Assembly (NCBI GenBank): GCA_030737875.1 | Contig: CM060922.1 | Coordinates: 229,690,335 to 229,754,334 of the forward strand | From: Allium sativum | Taxonomy: Eukaryota; Streptophyta; Magnoliopsida; Asparagales; Amaryllidaceae | Direction: 5' to 3' | DNA length: 64,000 nt | In this document: positions 1 to 12,086 of the stretch, piece by piece | Layout of the letters: each line of letters opens with the position of its first letter | Numbering within the stretch: position 1 is the first letter of the stretch | Program-made: the position numbers and the translations under genes | Notes under the pieces: model-generated | What the model was told of the DNA's origin: nothing | Seen by the model: the letters and a program-made list of their open reading frames with translations, nothing else | The model's database searches: none

Positions 1-523
1 GGTGGTGAAAGTAGGTACTTGTCCTTCTGAAAATCTTTTTCCTCGTTCTTTCCCTTGTCCTTAATTATATGCCCTATCATACCCTAGTAAAGATACTTCC
101 TCTTGTCTTAGGTTTTATAATTCCTTCCTTCTTTGTGAGCTAATTCTACATCCATGAATTCCTCATCCTCTTCCGTGTGTAGTCATGTTGACAAATCTCT
201 CGAAAGATGCTTCCATCGTACAGAAAACCCTATAAGCTTGAAAGAAAACTGTCCATAGGTGAAACAACTACGGTTATGGATGGAAGCCAGGCACGACTTC
301 GCCCATCGATGAGGTTACCTCCCAGAAAGCCAGGATCCCCAGAGACTCAAGAAAGAAGGAGACAAGAATTCAAACAGAGGAAGTGAAGATAGTGCGTATG
401 GCTTTGGGGAATATGCCTTTAAAATAAATCTTTTCTTTTGAAAATGCTTCTTTTAAAACAGTTTTTGAAAATAATTTTTCAAATCCTTTATCTGATCCGG
501 TAACCTTCAGCTCTGATACCACG
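1..523 (-). mobile_element. Internal 5' region of Tekay-derived non-autonomous element, cut by window start
   Basis: This stretch repeats the sequence at about 6279-6800 almost base for base, ending in the same primer-binding site and LTR border. Read on the minus strand it is the leader just downstream of an LTR. Because it lies left of the LTR at 524-5080, that LTR has an internal region on both sides, so the element is a tandem LTR - internal - LTR - internal array that continues beyond position 1. The ORF-like stretch at 370-555 only reads across the LTR border and leader and is not a gene. Confidence 0.8.
510..521 (-). other. Primer-binding site (initiator Met tRNA type)
   Basis: On the minus strand this reads TGGTATCAGAGC, the usual plant primer-binding site complementary to initiator methionine tRNA. 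It begins two bases after the LTR end, the same spacing as in the Tekay element at 11895. Confidence 0.85.
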
Positions 524-2034
524 TGTAACACCCCACGTCCGTTAGTGTCACTCACAAAGGGAATGCACTAAGTTCTGTGGAGCATTTTAAGGTAAAAGAT
601 GCAGATAAATTACAAGACAGACAGAAATTAAACAGCGGAAAATAAAACTTTGCTTTATTGATAAAATGATTTGTACAACGATTTCTTTACAATATCACAG
701 TATCATCTGTCTTACAAGATAAAGAAGCATAAAACAATATTTATATTCCCCAATCGTAGCAAGAGCCAGCCATAGCATCTGAAAAGAGAATCCAAGCAAA
801 ACTTCGACAAATCTTCAAGCTGGGAAAGAGTGACAGTCCAACTTAACCTGAGCTATACTTTTCCCTCCTTTACTACCTGGGGGGGGGGGGACGGAAGAAA
901 AGAAGACGAAAGAAAAACAGAGTCAGACATAAAGCCTGAGTAAGTTCAGTAACTTCTAGCATGTGAACATGGAAAAACAAAGCGACATGAATTAACTGAA
1001 TGCAAGATAACACCATGACGATAAGGTCAGCAAGATTAGACAAGATAATCACAAGATATGCTAAGATAAGATAAACTGGATATGCTCTAATACTTTCGCC
1101 GCTTCGCTATTTCCTTATTATACTAGTTTCTATATCTCTGCACCACCTAACTAGTGTACCAACTAGTAACGATAACGTGATCCCAATCCCTGTATTTTCC
1201 ATTGCCTTCAGGCATACATTTATTATTTATTACCTAGATCTAATCTAGGGTTTTCTATCAAGTGCTTTCTAGATTAAACTACAGTTTACGCTATCTGCTG
1301 AACACTTCTCGGATTCAGGGTTTATGCCACCTAGTCCAACTAGGGATTATGCTACCTGTCGAACGATGCCCCCAAGTCTAGGACACACTACCTATAGTGG
1401 TATATGTTCCTATACTTCCCCACGCATGTATCGCGAATCGTTATCGCTTGTCTAGATGCACATGTCCTGTAATGTGCGGCACGAGTCCTGTGGCAGGGCA
1501 AATCAAGAAACACAGAACTCGGTCGGGAGCTTTCAGATATCTGCCGATGCAGATGCTAAGGTCTGTTTTTATTCCAGTGGCTATGGTCCCACTCGACCCC
1601 TCCCTCAACTAATGAAAGGCACACCTTGAAAAATGAGAACTATACACAGGCCCCCCTATGCCCCACTGTCCTATGGCCATCCGCAACCATAACTAGATAG
1701 CAAGTATATGGTCTTTTGGAGTTCTCCGCCTTTTCGTTTCACGAATCTCGACTGATTGAAGATGGATGGTAGACGACGAGTTGCTATCACAGGGCTACCA
1801 GTTTTTCGCCGAATCACGCTGGTCCATCCTAGTCTTTAGGTTGCCATATTTTGCAACCAAGGCATACCCCTGGATCTTCTAACGCATACCTTAACCTCTG
1901 TGAGCCCAGGAGGATCATCTACAGCCTCACAGAGGGATACCAAGAGTACCCTCATGTCCCCTCGAAGCCTCGGGCTTCGTAACCCAATTCGTTGGAGCCT
2001 TCTTTATACTCAGACGAACATTCGCTCCTTCCCG

Positions 2035-2900
2035 TGTTATACTAAGAATTACTACTTAGTTTTGCTAACTAAGGTTTACCACTTAGTTCCAGAATCGTTG
2101 TTTTCTTAACTAAGATTTACTACTTAGATCCTTTTGACTAAGGTTTACTACTTAGTTCTCTTTCTCGTCAATTTGGATTGGTTAAGTGTCATTACTCAAT
2201 TCAAGCTAACTTAACCCTCTTCATTTATGCTGTTAAACTGGTTAAGTGTCATTAGTAATTCATGTTGACTTAAGCCTACCACAAACCAAGTTATATTAGT
2301 TAAGTATTCCTTATTACTTAACCCTACCCATTCCCCTGTATTGGTTAAGTGTTCCTTTTTAACTTTACCTTGCCCATCTGTTTTAACTAACATGTTATTA
2401 TTAATGGTTAAGTATTACCCCTTCATGTTTTAGACTTAACCCTATTCCTTTATCACAATCTGATGGTTAAGTGTTCAAGTTTACTTAACCCTACGGTCTA
2501 GTCCAGCTGACATATCAAGTTGGCTAAGTGTATTAAATCTTACTTAACCCCAACCTCTAGTCTAGTTAACATGTTAATTTGGCTAAGTGTATTAACTTTA
2601 CTTAACCCCACCTTCTAGTCTAGTTAACATGTTAATTTGGCTAAGTGTTTTCTTAGTTACTTAACCTCTACAAATCTTGTCTTGTTGCCATGTTAAGTTA
2701 GTTAAGTGTCTCTATAGACTTAGCTCTCCCATTCTAGCTTAACTGTGTTAAGTTGGTCAAGTGTTCCTATGGACTTAACCCTCCCATTCTAGCTTAACTG
2801 TGTTAAGTGTCTGCATAAACCTAACCCCACCCACCGGTTTGGTTATCATGTTGAATTGGTTAAGTGTCTTAGTTAACATAACCCTACCATTCTTGTTCTA
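2035..2900. repeat. Degenerate tandem repeats with TTAAGTGT / ACTTAACCC core
   Basis: About 15 diverged units of roughly 50-65 bp alternate a GGTTAAGTGT-like half with an ACTTAACCCTA-like half that is nearly its reverse complement, so each unit can fold. It lies inside LTR 1. The CCCTA resemblance to a telomere repeat is superficial: there is no head-to-tail 7-bp array. This region is missing from LTR 2 because of a large deletion. Confidence 0.75.
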
Positions 2901-4194
2901 GCTTTAATTAAATATATTTAAGCCGCAACCACTTACATTAGACAGATATTGTTGCGATTACTGGATGTGCCGGTTGGTTTCGGGCAGGTTTACATCGCAA
3001 CTCAGTCTAACCTCGGGTTAGGCATATTCGTGTTTTCTAAGTTCAAAGGGTTTTGATTAATTTTCAAATCAGGTTTTGAAAGTAACCATCATGTCCGTCA
3101 GATCAGTTAAGGATAGCCAAGGAGAGCAGGAAACTTGTATTTTCCAAACCCAAGCCTAGACACTATCCTCTCTGTCACCCTAGAAATTTCTGGTGTGTTA
3201 TCAAAAGAGATGTCATTAAGAAACCTTTAATTTGTCTAAATTTGTATTTACTCATTTAGGACAATTCTATAAGTAAATTATTCCTAATTTACTTATTTCA
3301 TAATCACTCTTTTAATGTAAATTGTCAACATTCATTCTTATGGCCCATTTCCCCCTCTATCTCATATTTATGCCTTTTTGGTATGTAAACTATACCAAAT
3401 TAAGTGTCACTAACCACGATTTTTCTAAACATGACAATTATGGCCAATTTCAAATTTATGCCAATATACTTCTTATGCCAAATTAGCTAATCCAATTCTG
3501 ATTTAACATTCTAATTACAGTTCATGTCAAACTAGACTTATTATTCTAGTTCACAATTTCATGTAAATGCTAGATTTACAAGCCAATACTAGATTCAAAT
3601 TACACATCCTATAATTCATGTCAAATTTATCCAATTTTCATTTATATGAACATGCCATAATACATGTTCCCAATCTATGCCAATTTCCAAGTTAAAAACT
3701 ACGTTTTTAGTAAATTTCATATTTTGCCCAAATCGTATTCCCACCATTCGTATAATCGTGATTCAATCTAGATTATAGATAAATCTAGATTCGTAAAAAA
3801 TAGGGAATGAACCAAAGATGCTATGAAAAAGATAGACATAATAACTGGCATAAAATGATAATTTACTAATTACAGACCTAACGAATTTCACTGAAATTGA
3901 TCTAAAACATCGAAGGCCTATAGGTCCAAAAATCTTATGACATAAAAAGGGTTGAATAACGACGTAGGTTCAAGAACATGGGTAGGCCTAACTTAATAGG
4001 TAAATTCCCAAGGTCTAAAACCAAAGAAAACCAAGAATAGATAATCAGGTTTAGACCCTATTTCACAGTCACAAAACTTAAGCAACACTTTCCTAGTCAT
4101 GAATCATAGGTATTTAATCACAGTTGTCCTTGTTATGTCATAGGCAATAGTTTATGTTTCCTAATCAAAGGCATAGGCTTGTGTTCATAGTCAA

Positions 4195-4275
4195 GGAAAT
4201 AATTCTCATAGTCATAGTCACAGTCATAGGCAATGTTCATAGTCATAGGCAATGTTCATAGTCATAGGCAAGGCC
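4195..4275. repeat. Short tandem repeat, CATAGTCATAGGCAATGTT unit
   Basis: Units of about 19 bp (CATAGTCATAGGCAATGTT and shortened forms) repeat three to four times. LTR 2 carries the matching array at about 7920-8005 with a different copy number, so the array changes length between the two LTRs. Confidence 0.75.
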
Positions 4276-4671
4276 TAATTGGTCATCGAATCATAACAGT
4301 TCTTAATTAGGTCCAAAGAAATAAGCACTGATTTGAATAGAAAGAATTGGCATACTCTTTTATTCCTTTAATTTCATGTCACGAAAAGAGAAAACATTCA
4401 AATCTAAAAAAGTAACCGACTTACATTGATCGGTTTTTAGAATAGAAAGATGGCGATGCTATGATTCGTGCGATGTTGCTCGAAACCGTTTTAGTTAGCC
4501 TTTGATTCTCATCCTGAAGCTTTAATCTTGATTCGAATCTCTTCTGGACAACTGGAGCAGCATAACCTTGTCTTGGATTTTCGTATTATTTTCTTATTTT
4601 TATTTATACATTTTCTCAGAGGCAGCATAAGGATAGAAAAGAATTGTGAATAGAGAAGGAGACTAAGGCTG

Positions 4672-4679
4672 TTTATATA
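4672..4679 (-). promoter_or_regulatory. TATA box of LTR 1
   Basis: The minus strand reads CTATATAAACAGC about 400 bp inside the LTR start at 5080. The same motif at 8412-8419 in LTR 2 supports it as the LTR core promoter. Confidence 0.5.
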
Positions 4680-5639
4680 GTATAGAAGTTAACGAATCTG
4701 GTCAGAATGGCGTCCGGATATAGAACAACGAACCAGGCTGCAGATCTGGAAAAAGCGGGGGGGGGGGGGGGTCGACCCCCAGGTCGACTACCCAGTCGAC
4801 CTGGGTCTTGGGCGTGAAAATTCCCGCCCAGCCCAATCTGGGTCCGATTTTGAATTTTGAACTCGTTTTCTGACCTGTTCGAATTTTAAATCGAATTCTG
4901 AAACTTCTGAAGACCATAACTCCTTCATACGAAGACCGATTAACGCAAACTCGGACTCTATCTCATGCAGAATTCCGAGACGAACGCAATGGCGTAGCCC
5001 GTTTCCCTTGATTTTGATTTTAAAATTTAATTCTGCCTTGATTTGTGAATCTTAGTGTTATAGAATTACGGGGTGTTACATTCTCCCCCACTTAAAAGGA
5101 TTTCGTCCCCGAAATCTTCAAGTTAGGAAGAATGTGTCCTACCATCCAATCACCCATCTACTCAACCATTCAATCACAGGCATTCATTGTCCTTAAAAGA
5201 TTTCTAATGCTTTCATGTTCATATGCATAGTGTGTGTATATGTCTTTATTTAATGCAAAATCAGGCGGTCTACTGATTCAGTTGACCTCCTTAATGTGAA
5301 TCATGCCAGTGCCATGCGTCCAATCATGTATGCAAGCATCCCTAGTTATGTAAATACTACATGCGTGCATAGCCATTCATCCATATGCAACATCCATATG
5401 ATAACATATCAAGTTCAACTTACAAACAAATACATATCTGCAAATGCAAGATGAAAGCGTCCGAACTTGATCTAGTGCCTAATACGTATGCATATGCATC
5501 CATGAGCAACAATTAGCAACCACTTGCAACCACCAACCATAACATGTTTTCAAACACATGTTTACATCCATTGGCTTCTACCTAAGGATCGAAGATACAA
5601 CCTAGAGGATATACTTTGGAAAGAGAGAAACAATTATGC

Positions 5640-6330
5640 ATAAAGCTCCTAAAAGAAAAAAGAAATCAAGGATGCACCCTTAAGGAAAAGGGTATGATGC
5701 TAGTATCAAGCCTTCTTGAGCTTTACCCCACTGTATCCTAGCTAATTTAACTTCACGGTTGTGAAGTTCCTGATCTCCATTTCCAAAATAAACGGATGTT
5801 AACTATGATACCAAGTGTACATACCAAGATGGTTTGAGGTCTCTCCTCTTAGCTTATCCATCACGCCATAACTATGAGGGTCAAAAGGTCACTACGTGCT
5901 TTTTAGAGTGCCAGACAAAACTATTCATCTCTCACGCAAACCATCCTAGTCGAACTCGACATTCCTCAAGTACAAGCCCCAAAGGCCTAAACCAATATCA
6001 GACAAGCACCCAAGGAATATCTCCTCCGAATTTAGACGATCCACGTGAGATGACATAAGCAAACTCGATATCTATTCTCAAATCCCTACTAACCAAAAAT
6101 AAATTGGTCGGACCACCAATTGGATTTGAGACTCTAGTGGGATCTTTCTACTATACAAGTACCATGGTGCAGAGACTCAACTATGGAAGTAGATATGAAC
6201 AAATGCGAAGCGCTAAAACGAACAGCAAAACTAGATTCTTCCAACATAACTTTACTACCTTTCTCCTAGGTACGCTTGGTGGTGAAAGTAGGTACTTGTC
6301 CTTCTGAAAATCTTGTTCCTCGTTCTTGCC
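5640..6330 (-). pseudogene. Remnants of Tekay gag end, protease and chromodomain
   Basis: On the minus strand, about 6105-6245 aligns with the protease segment of the Tekay (compare 13140-13265), including the stretch leading to the NPIGG-like end but without an intact DSGA site. About 6260-6330 resembles the linker after the zinc knuckles. About 5675-5790 contains NREVKLARIQWGK, which matches the chromodomain core at 16335-16380. Between protease and chromodomain nothing recognisable remains. The frame is broken repeatedly, so no protein is expected. This shows the element arose by internal deletion of a gag-pol-bearing relative. Confidence 0.65.
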
Positions 6331-6786
6331 CTTGTCCTTAATTATATGCCCTATCATACCCTAGTAAAGATACATCCTCTTGTCTTAGGTTTTATAATTC
6401 CTTCCTTCTTTGTGAGCTAAATCTACATCCATGAATTCCTCATCCTCTTCCGTGTGTAGTCATGTTGACAAATCTTTCGAAAGCTGCTTCCATCGTACAG
6501 AAAACCCTATAAGCTTGAAAGAAATCTGGCCACAGGTGAAACAACTATGGTTATGGATGGAAGCCAGGCACGACTTCGCCCATCGATGAGGTTACCTCCC
6601 AGAAAGCCAGGAGCCCCAGAGACTCAAGAAATAAGGAGAAAAGAATTCAAATAGAGGAAGTGCAGATAGTGCGTATGGCTTTGGGGAATATGCCTTTAAA
6701 ATAAATCTTTTCTTTTGAAAATGCTTCTTTAAAAACAGTTTTTGAAAATAATTTTTCAAATCCTTTATCTGATCCGGTAACCTTCA

Positions 6787-6798
6787 GCTCTGATACCA
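6787..6798 (-). other. Primer-binding site next to LTR 2
   Basis: Minus-strand TGGTATCAGAGC, two bases from the LTR 2 border at 6801. It is identical to the site at 510-521. Confidence 0.85.
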
Positions 6799-6800
6799 CG

Positions 6801-8604
6801 TGTAACACCCCACGTCCGTTAGTGTCACTCACAAAGGGAATGCACTAAGTTCTATGGAGCATTTTAAGGTAAAAGATGCAGATAAATTACAAGACAGACA
6901 GAAATTAAACAACAGAAAATTCTATAAGAAACCTTTAATTTGTCTAAATTTGTATTTACTCATTTAGGACAATTCTATAAGTAAATTATTCCTAATTTAC
7001 TTATTTCATAATCACTTTTTTAATGTAAATTGTCAACATTCATTCTTAAGGCCCATTTCCCCCTCTATCTCATATTTATGCCTTTTTGGTATGTAAACTA
7101 TACCAAATTAAGTGTCACTAACCACGATTTTTCTAAACATGATAATTATGGCCAATTTCAAATTTATGCCAATATACTTCTTATGCCAAATTAGCTAATC
7201 CAATTCTGATTTAACATTCTAATTACAGTTCATGTCAAACTAGACTTATTATTCTAGTTCACAATTCCATGTAAATGCTAGATTTACAAGTCAATACTAG
7301 ATTCAAATTACACATCCTATAATTCATGTCAAATTTATCCAATTTTCATTTCTATGAACATGCCATAATACATGTTCCCAATCTATGCCAATTTCCAAGT
7401 TAAAAACTACGTTTTTAGTAAATTTCATATTTTGCCCAAATCGTATTCCCACCGTTCGTATAATCGTGATTCATTCTAGATTATAGATAAATCTAGATTC
7501 GTAGAAAATAGGGAATGAACCAAAGATGCAATGAAAAAGATAGACATAATAACTGGCATAAAATGAATATTTACTAATTACAGACCTAACGAAATTCACT
7601 GAAATTGATCTAAAACATCAAAGGCATATAGGTCCGAAAATCTTATGACATAAAAAGGGTTGAATAACGACGTAGGTTCAAGAATATGGGTAGACCTAAC
7701 TTAATAGGTAAATTCCCAAGGTCTAAAACCAAAGAAAACCAAGAATAGACAGAATAGATAATCAGGTTTAGACCCAATTTCACAGTCACAAAACTTAAGC
7801 AACACTTTCCTAGTCATGAATCATAGGTATTTAATCATAGTTGTCCCTGTTATGTCATAGGCAATAGTTTATGTTTCCTAATCAAAGGCATAGGCTTGTG
7901 TTCATAGTCAAGGAAATAATTCTCATAGTCACAGTCACAGTCATAGGCAATGTTCATAGTCATAGTCAATGTTCATAGTCATAGGCAATGTTCATAGTCA
8001 TGGGCAAGGCCTAATTGGTCATCGAATCATAACAGTTCTTAATTAGGTCCAAAGAAATAAGCACTTATTCGAATAGAAAGAATTGGCATACTCTTTTATT
8101 CCTTTAATTTCATGTCACGAAAAGAGAAAACGTTCAAATCTAAAAAAGTAACCGACTTACATTGATCGGTTTTTAGAATAGAAAGATGGCGATGCTATAA
8201 TTTGTGCGACGTTGCTCAAAACCGTTTGAGTTAGCCTTTGGTTCTCATCCTGAAGCTTTAACCAGGATTCGAATCTCTTCTGGACAACTGGAGCAGCATA
8301 ACCTTGTCTTGGATTTTCATATTATTTTCTTATTTTTATTTATTTATACATTTTCTCAGAGGAAGCATAAGGATAGAAAAGAATTGTGAATAGAGAAGGA
8401 GACTAGGGCTGTTTATATAGTGTAGAAGTCAACGAATCTGGTCAGAATGGCGTCCGGATACAGAACAACGAACCAGGCTGCAGATCTGGAAAAAGTGGGG
8501 GGGGGGTCGACCCCCAGGTCGACTACCCAGTCGACTGGGTCTTGGGCGGGAAAATTCCCGCCCAGCCCAATCTGGGTCCGATTTTGAATTTTGAACTCGT
8601 TTTC
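6801..8604 (-). repeat. LTR 2 of the Tekay derivative, part 1 (split by nested Tekay)
   Basis: This matches LTR 1 from its left border. It lacks about 2.57 kb: after about 6918 the sequence jumps to the equivalent of LTR 1 position about 3215. It is then interrupted at 8604 by the full-length Tekay and resumes at 20344. The TATA box is at 8412-8419 on the minus strand. The missing block includes the TTAAGTGT repeats. Confidence 0.85.
8600..8604. repeat. Target-site duplication TTTTC, left
   Basis: TTTTC directly precedes the TG of the Tekay 5' LTR. The same 5 bp follow the 3' LTR at 20339-20343. The unfilled paralogous site in LTR 1 (about 4878) has this motif once. Confidence 0.93.
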
Positions 8605-9053
8605 TGTAACACCCCGAATTTTAGTTAATACTAAAATTCACTAATTACAGGATAAATAATCTCAGACATAGGAATTGGGGGTAACGGGCTGCGTTATTGC
8701 GTTCGTCTCGGAAAAATACGCGAAATAGAGTCCGAGTTTTCGAAAATCGGAGTCCGTATGGCCCGGTTATGGCCCGATGAAGTTTGCAGAAAATTCAAAA
8801 CTAAAACAGATTTAAAAATTTAAAAATTCAGATTTGGAATGGGCCAGGCGGGGTCAGGCGGGAAGCTTCCCGCCCAACCCATGTCGACAGGGCTGTCGAC
8901 AGGCCTGTCGACAGGGTGGCACCGTTCAGTGAACCTGGGTGCACCAGGTTGGGTTCTAGGCTGGCTTGGAGGGCTGGTTCTAGAGATTTCCTAAATCTAA
9001 GGGTCCTAAATTAATCTAGGGTTAATCCAAGGGCCTAAAACACTCTCTTAATC

Positions 9054-9061
9054 TATAAATA
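9054..9061 (+). promoter_or_regulatory. TATA box of 5' LTR
   Basis: TATAAATA follows an AT-rich stretch and lies 449 bp inside the LTR. The same motif is at 17501-17508 in the 3' LTR. It is the best core-promoter candidate for the element. Confidence 0.6.
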
Positions 9062-9339
9062 CACCCTAAACCTACCTTAATCCTTACCAAAAATAGAAAT
9101 AATGGCCTCATGCCGCCAAATTAAATCCTAAGAGAAGCCTCCACTAATCTAAGAAGAAAGTTGCAAGCTAATTCCTCTCTAATCAATCTTTAATCATCAT
9201 TATCTTCATAGTTAGCAACTAATCCTACTTCATAAGGTTGCTAATCTTGAGTTTGGTGAGTTTCTATCACTTTAACATCAATTGTTAAAGTAAGTAGATT
9301 GGGTGTAATGAGACTTATGGTCTTAAATGCGGATTAGTG

Positions 9340-9990
9340 AGTTTGAATCATGTATAATGATATGTTACTCTATGTTGTTCTATGTTTATGCATATTTGAT
9401 AAGTTGGTTTATGCATGCTTAATATGTTGATTTATGCATGTTTAACAAGTTGATATATGCATGTTTAACAAGTGGATTTATGCATATTTGTTAAGTGGAA
9501 TTATGCATGTTTAGCAAAGTGAGTTATGCAAGTTGAAAGTGATATGCAAGTTAAGTATATGTTTAAATGCAAGTTGAAAGTGATATGCAAGTTATGCATG
9601 CTTATGCAAGTGTATGGATGCTTATGCAAGTCATGTATATGTTTAAATGCAAGATTTATGTGATATTCAAGTTATGCATGCTTGTGCGAGTATATGAATG
9701 CTTTTGCAAGATATGTATATGCTTAAATGACATGATATGCAAGTTATGCAAGTATGTGAATGCTTATGCAAGTATGTGGATGCTTATGCAAGTATGTGAA
9801 TGCTTATGCAAGTTATGTGTATGCTTAAATGCATGTTTAACATGTTATGCAAGTTATGAGTATGCCTATATGCAAGTTCAACATGTTATGCAAGATATGT
9901 GTATGATAATATGCAAGCTCATATGCAACATGTTATGCAAATCATGTGTATGATAATATGCAAGTTTGGGTTATATGTAGTTGGGTTAAT
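9340..9990. repeat. ATGCAAGT / ATGCATG short repeat tract in 5' LTR
   Basis: Dozens of diverged units around TTATGCAAGT, TATGCATG and TATGTATATGTT are spaced about 15-30 bp apart. The tract lies in the transcribed leader downstream of the TATA box. It is copied at about 17810-18430 in the 3' LTR. It creates a Cys/Met/Tyr-rich 128-aa ORF that is not a gene. Confidence 0.85.
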
Positions 9991-11894
9991 ATATGCTCAT
10001 ATATGCAAGTTGACATCCTCTTAACCCATGACAAAGTTATATGCTAAACCCATGATATTTGTGATGATCTTCCCCTTATTTATGTCACGAAATGAGAACG
10101 ATTTACGTGGGGAACGATGGGGTTGGTAAATATGTTAATAAATGAATGATTGGGTATGATTAAGCATACCATAAAAATAAATTACCATAAGTGGGAATTT
10201 ACCTATTGAGTTAGGTCTACCCCATGGGAATTTACCTATTGAGTTAGGTCTACCCATGTTATGGAAAACTTGATATTAATTAGGGATAATTAATATGGGG
10301 GTGATTAATTAGGTGTAATTAATCGACTAAGACACGAGGTTGGACTCATTTGTAGTGTAAAACTGCCCGGACCCGACCGGCTTAACCAGTTGCTACAAAT
10401 GTCAGCCCAATGTGAGAGGTCTTAGCCATAAATTAAATACGTGATTAAGGTAAAGACACGAGGTTAGACTCTGTTATGACGTAAGACTGCCCGGATTCTA
10501 CCGGCTTAACCAGGCGGTCATAACAGCCAGTCTAATGTGGGAGGTCTTTACGGAAGATCACGGTCTTAATTAATTAAGAAACACTTAACCATAATAGCAT
10601 GTAGTGGGACATGAGGGGTTAAGTGGGTGCCTTGGGTGGCATGAGGAAATTTGGTGGTTGCCTTGGGTGGCATGTGGAATCTAGTGGATTGCCTTGGGTG
10701 GCAATAGAAAATACGATTAGAATACTTAACCAAGTGGAAACATGTAATTAAACATGATTAAAGGGTTAAGTGGGATACACTAGATATTTGACAAGCTTAA
10801 GTGGGTAGCTTGTGGGGGCCCATTTCAACCAATATCCCAAACGTATCTTTGTGGGCTCGACCCATGTCGAGTGACGGGACACGCATATTGGGCTTGATTA
10901 TAAGAGGCCAAAACGGGTTAGCGGTGGCAACGCAAGTCCAACGGGTTTCATATGCGTGTGTGGGCCCGGGCTGGTAGATAAGCCGTTGTTGCATCGTGTA
11001 GATATAAAGCCGTGCACCGTAAGTATTGGGTAGCCACTTTAGGGGAGTGATACACCCCACTGAGGGACCAGCACGGGTATCTACGGTAGGGAGCCGATCG
11101 CTTGGGGAGTAGTGGGTACACCTAATGAAGATAGGGGCAGACGGCACCTATGTAGGGGTACACGAAACTACTGGGTAAGAATTACTGGGTACACCTAGTG
11201 GAGATAGGGGCAGACGGCACCTATGTAGTGTGCTAGGGGTACATGAAACTACTGGGGAAACTTTCTAAGACCTTGGAAGGGATCAACCTTTAAGTAGGAA
11301 TGACTGGTGTGGTGCAGTTAGTAATTATCCTTGGGTGGGTAGATGCGTCCTGACGGTTATCTTAGTTTATCCTAAGTCTACCAAGCTGCTTAGTGTAGCC
11401 ATTCATCCCCAGATATTACCGTAGGTCAAGTTTATGTCTTCTCTGGTTACTTTAATGATTGTATTGTTAAAGTTATAGGACTCACTCAGACTTATGTCTG
11501 ACCCCGTTGTTTTTATCTTTTTCCCAACCCTCAGGTCCTACGGTGGATCCTAGCAGTAGTAGAGCTTGATCGGATTGCTGTTCCAGTCTTTAGGAGCTTG
11601 GGTAGATGTAAAGCTCCAGTTATCCAGTTATCTTTTCTTTTGTCATGGCTATTGTATGAGAGAGTGGGATTATGTACTTCTTTATTTTGACAGATATTGT
11701 ACTTGACTTTTATCATGGTTTTATGATGTAACCAGACATGTTTATTTCCGCTGTTATGAGATGATGTTTTAAATTTCAAGTGCTATTTATATCTGTCTTG
11801 GTGAAATTTTTCTGTTCTATATTCACTAAAATACTCCACCGATGCTATGGCATTCCCTTAGTGAGTGACCATAGCGGGCGTGGGGTGTTACACG

Positions 11895-11911
11895 TGGTAT
11901 CAGAGCCAAGG
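11895..11911 (+). other. Primer-binding site of Tekay (initiator Met tRNA type)
   Basis: TGGTATCAGAGCCAAGG starts two bases after the 5' LTR end. It matches the initiator-Met tRNA primer class used by chromoviruses. Confidence 0.9.
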
Positions 11912-12086
11912 TTACCGGAACAGATAAAATTTTTAGAAAACTATTTTTCTAAAACATTTTTGGGAAAGATATTTTCAAAAACATGTCTTTTAAGAGAAAA
12001 GTTTTTGAAAGAAAAGCATAATCCCCAATAGCCATATCTATATCCTTCGAATTCTCCGTTTTGAATCTTTCCTTTTTCGTTTCAGC

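Larger units (their letters stand above)
524..5080 (-). repeat. LTR 1 of the minus-strand Tekay derivative (4.56 kb, complete)
   Basis: The borders are TGTAACACCCC and GGGTGTTACA. A primer-binding site lies immediately to the left and a polypurine tract immediately to the right, both on the minus strand. The unit therefore acts as the 3' LTR of the right-hand internal region and the 5' LTR of the left-hand one. A TATA box sits at 4672-4679 on the minus strand. Its stretch 4849-4900 is an unfilled paralogous copy of the site where the full-length Tekay inserted into LTR 2. No coding capacity is seen; G-runs occur near 881 and 4758. Confidence 0.88.
5081..6800 (-). mobile_element. Internal region of non-autonomous Tekay derivative (1.7 kb)
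   Basis: The region lies between a polypurine tract (5081-5099, minus strand) next to LTR 1 and a primer-binding site (6787-6798) next to LTR 2. Its 3' UTR, including the conserved TTTCGGGGACGAAATCC block, matches the end of the Tekay at 16900-17027. Its leader matches the Tekay leader at 11893-12040. Only about 1.7 kb separates the ends, against 5.1 kb in the full element; most of reverse transcriptase, RNase H and integrase is gone. It could only move with enzymes supplied in trans. Confidence 0.82.
8605..11892 (+). repeat. 5' LTR of Tekay element (3288 bp)
   Basis: Runs from TGTAACACCCCG to GGGGTGTTACA and is nearly identical to 17028-20338. A TATAAATA box at 9054-9061 implies that U3 is only about 0.45 kb, so R plus U5 is about 2.8 kb and the genomic RNA has a very long structured leader. 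It contains an ATGCAAGT repeat tract, two near-identical blocks around 10320-10560 beginning AAGACACGAGGTT, and paired GTACACCTA-type blocks around 11110-11250. ORFs in it, such as 9567-9953 and 10797-11147, are by-products of repeats. Confidence 0.95.

Noticed and set aside
2035..2900. Possible interstitial telomere repeat (TAACCCTA motifs)
   Set aside because: Motifs are spaced about 60 bp apart and part of a larger degenerate unit; no TTTAGGG tandem array.
9567..9953. 128-aa Cys/Met/Tyr-rich ORF (also 18013-18399)
   Set aside because: It is generated by the ATGCAAGT repeats in the LTR and sits in untranslated leader; no family likeness.
10797..11147. 116-aa minus-strand ORF (also 19243-19593)
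   Set aside because: Antisense ORF in an LTR, kept in both LTRs only because they are young copies; composition and context are not gene-like.
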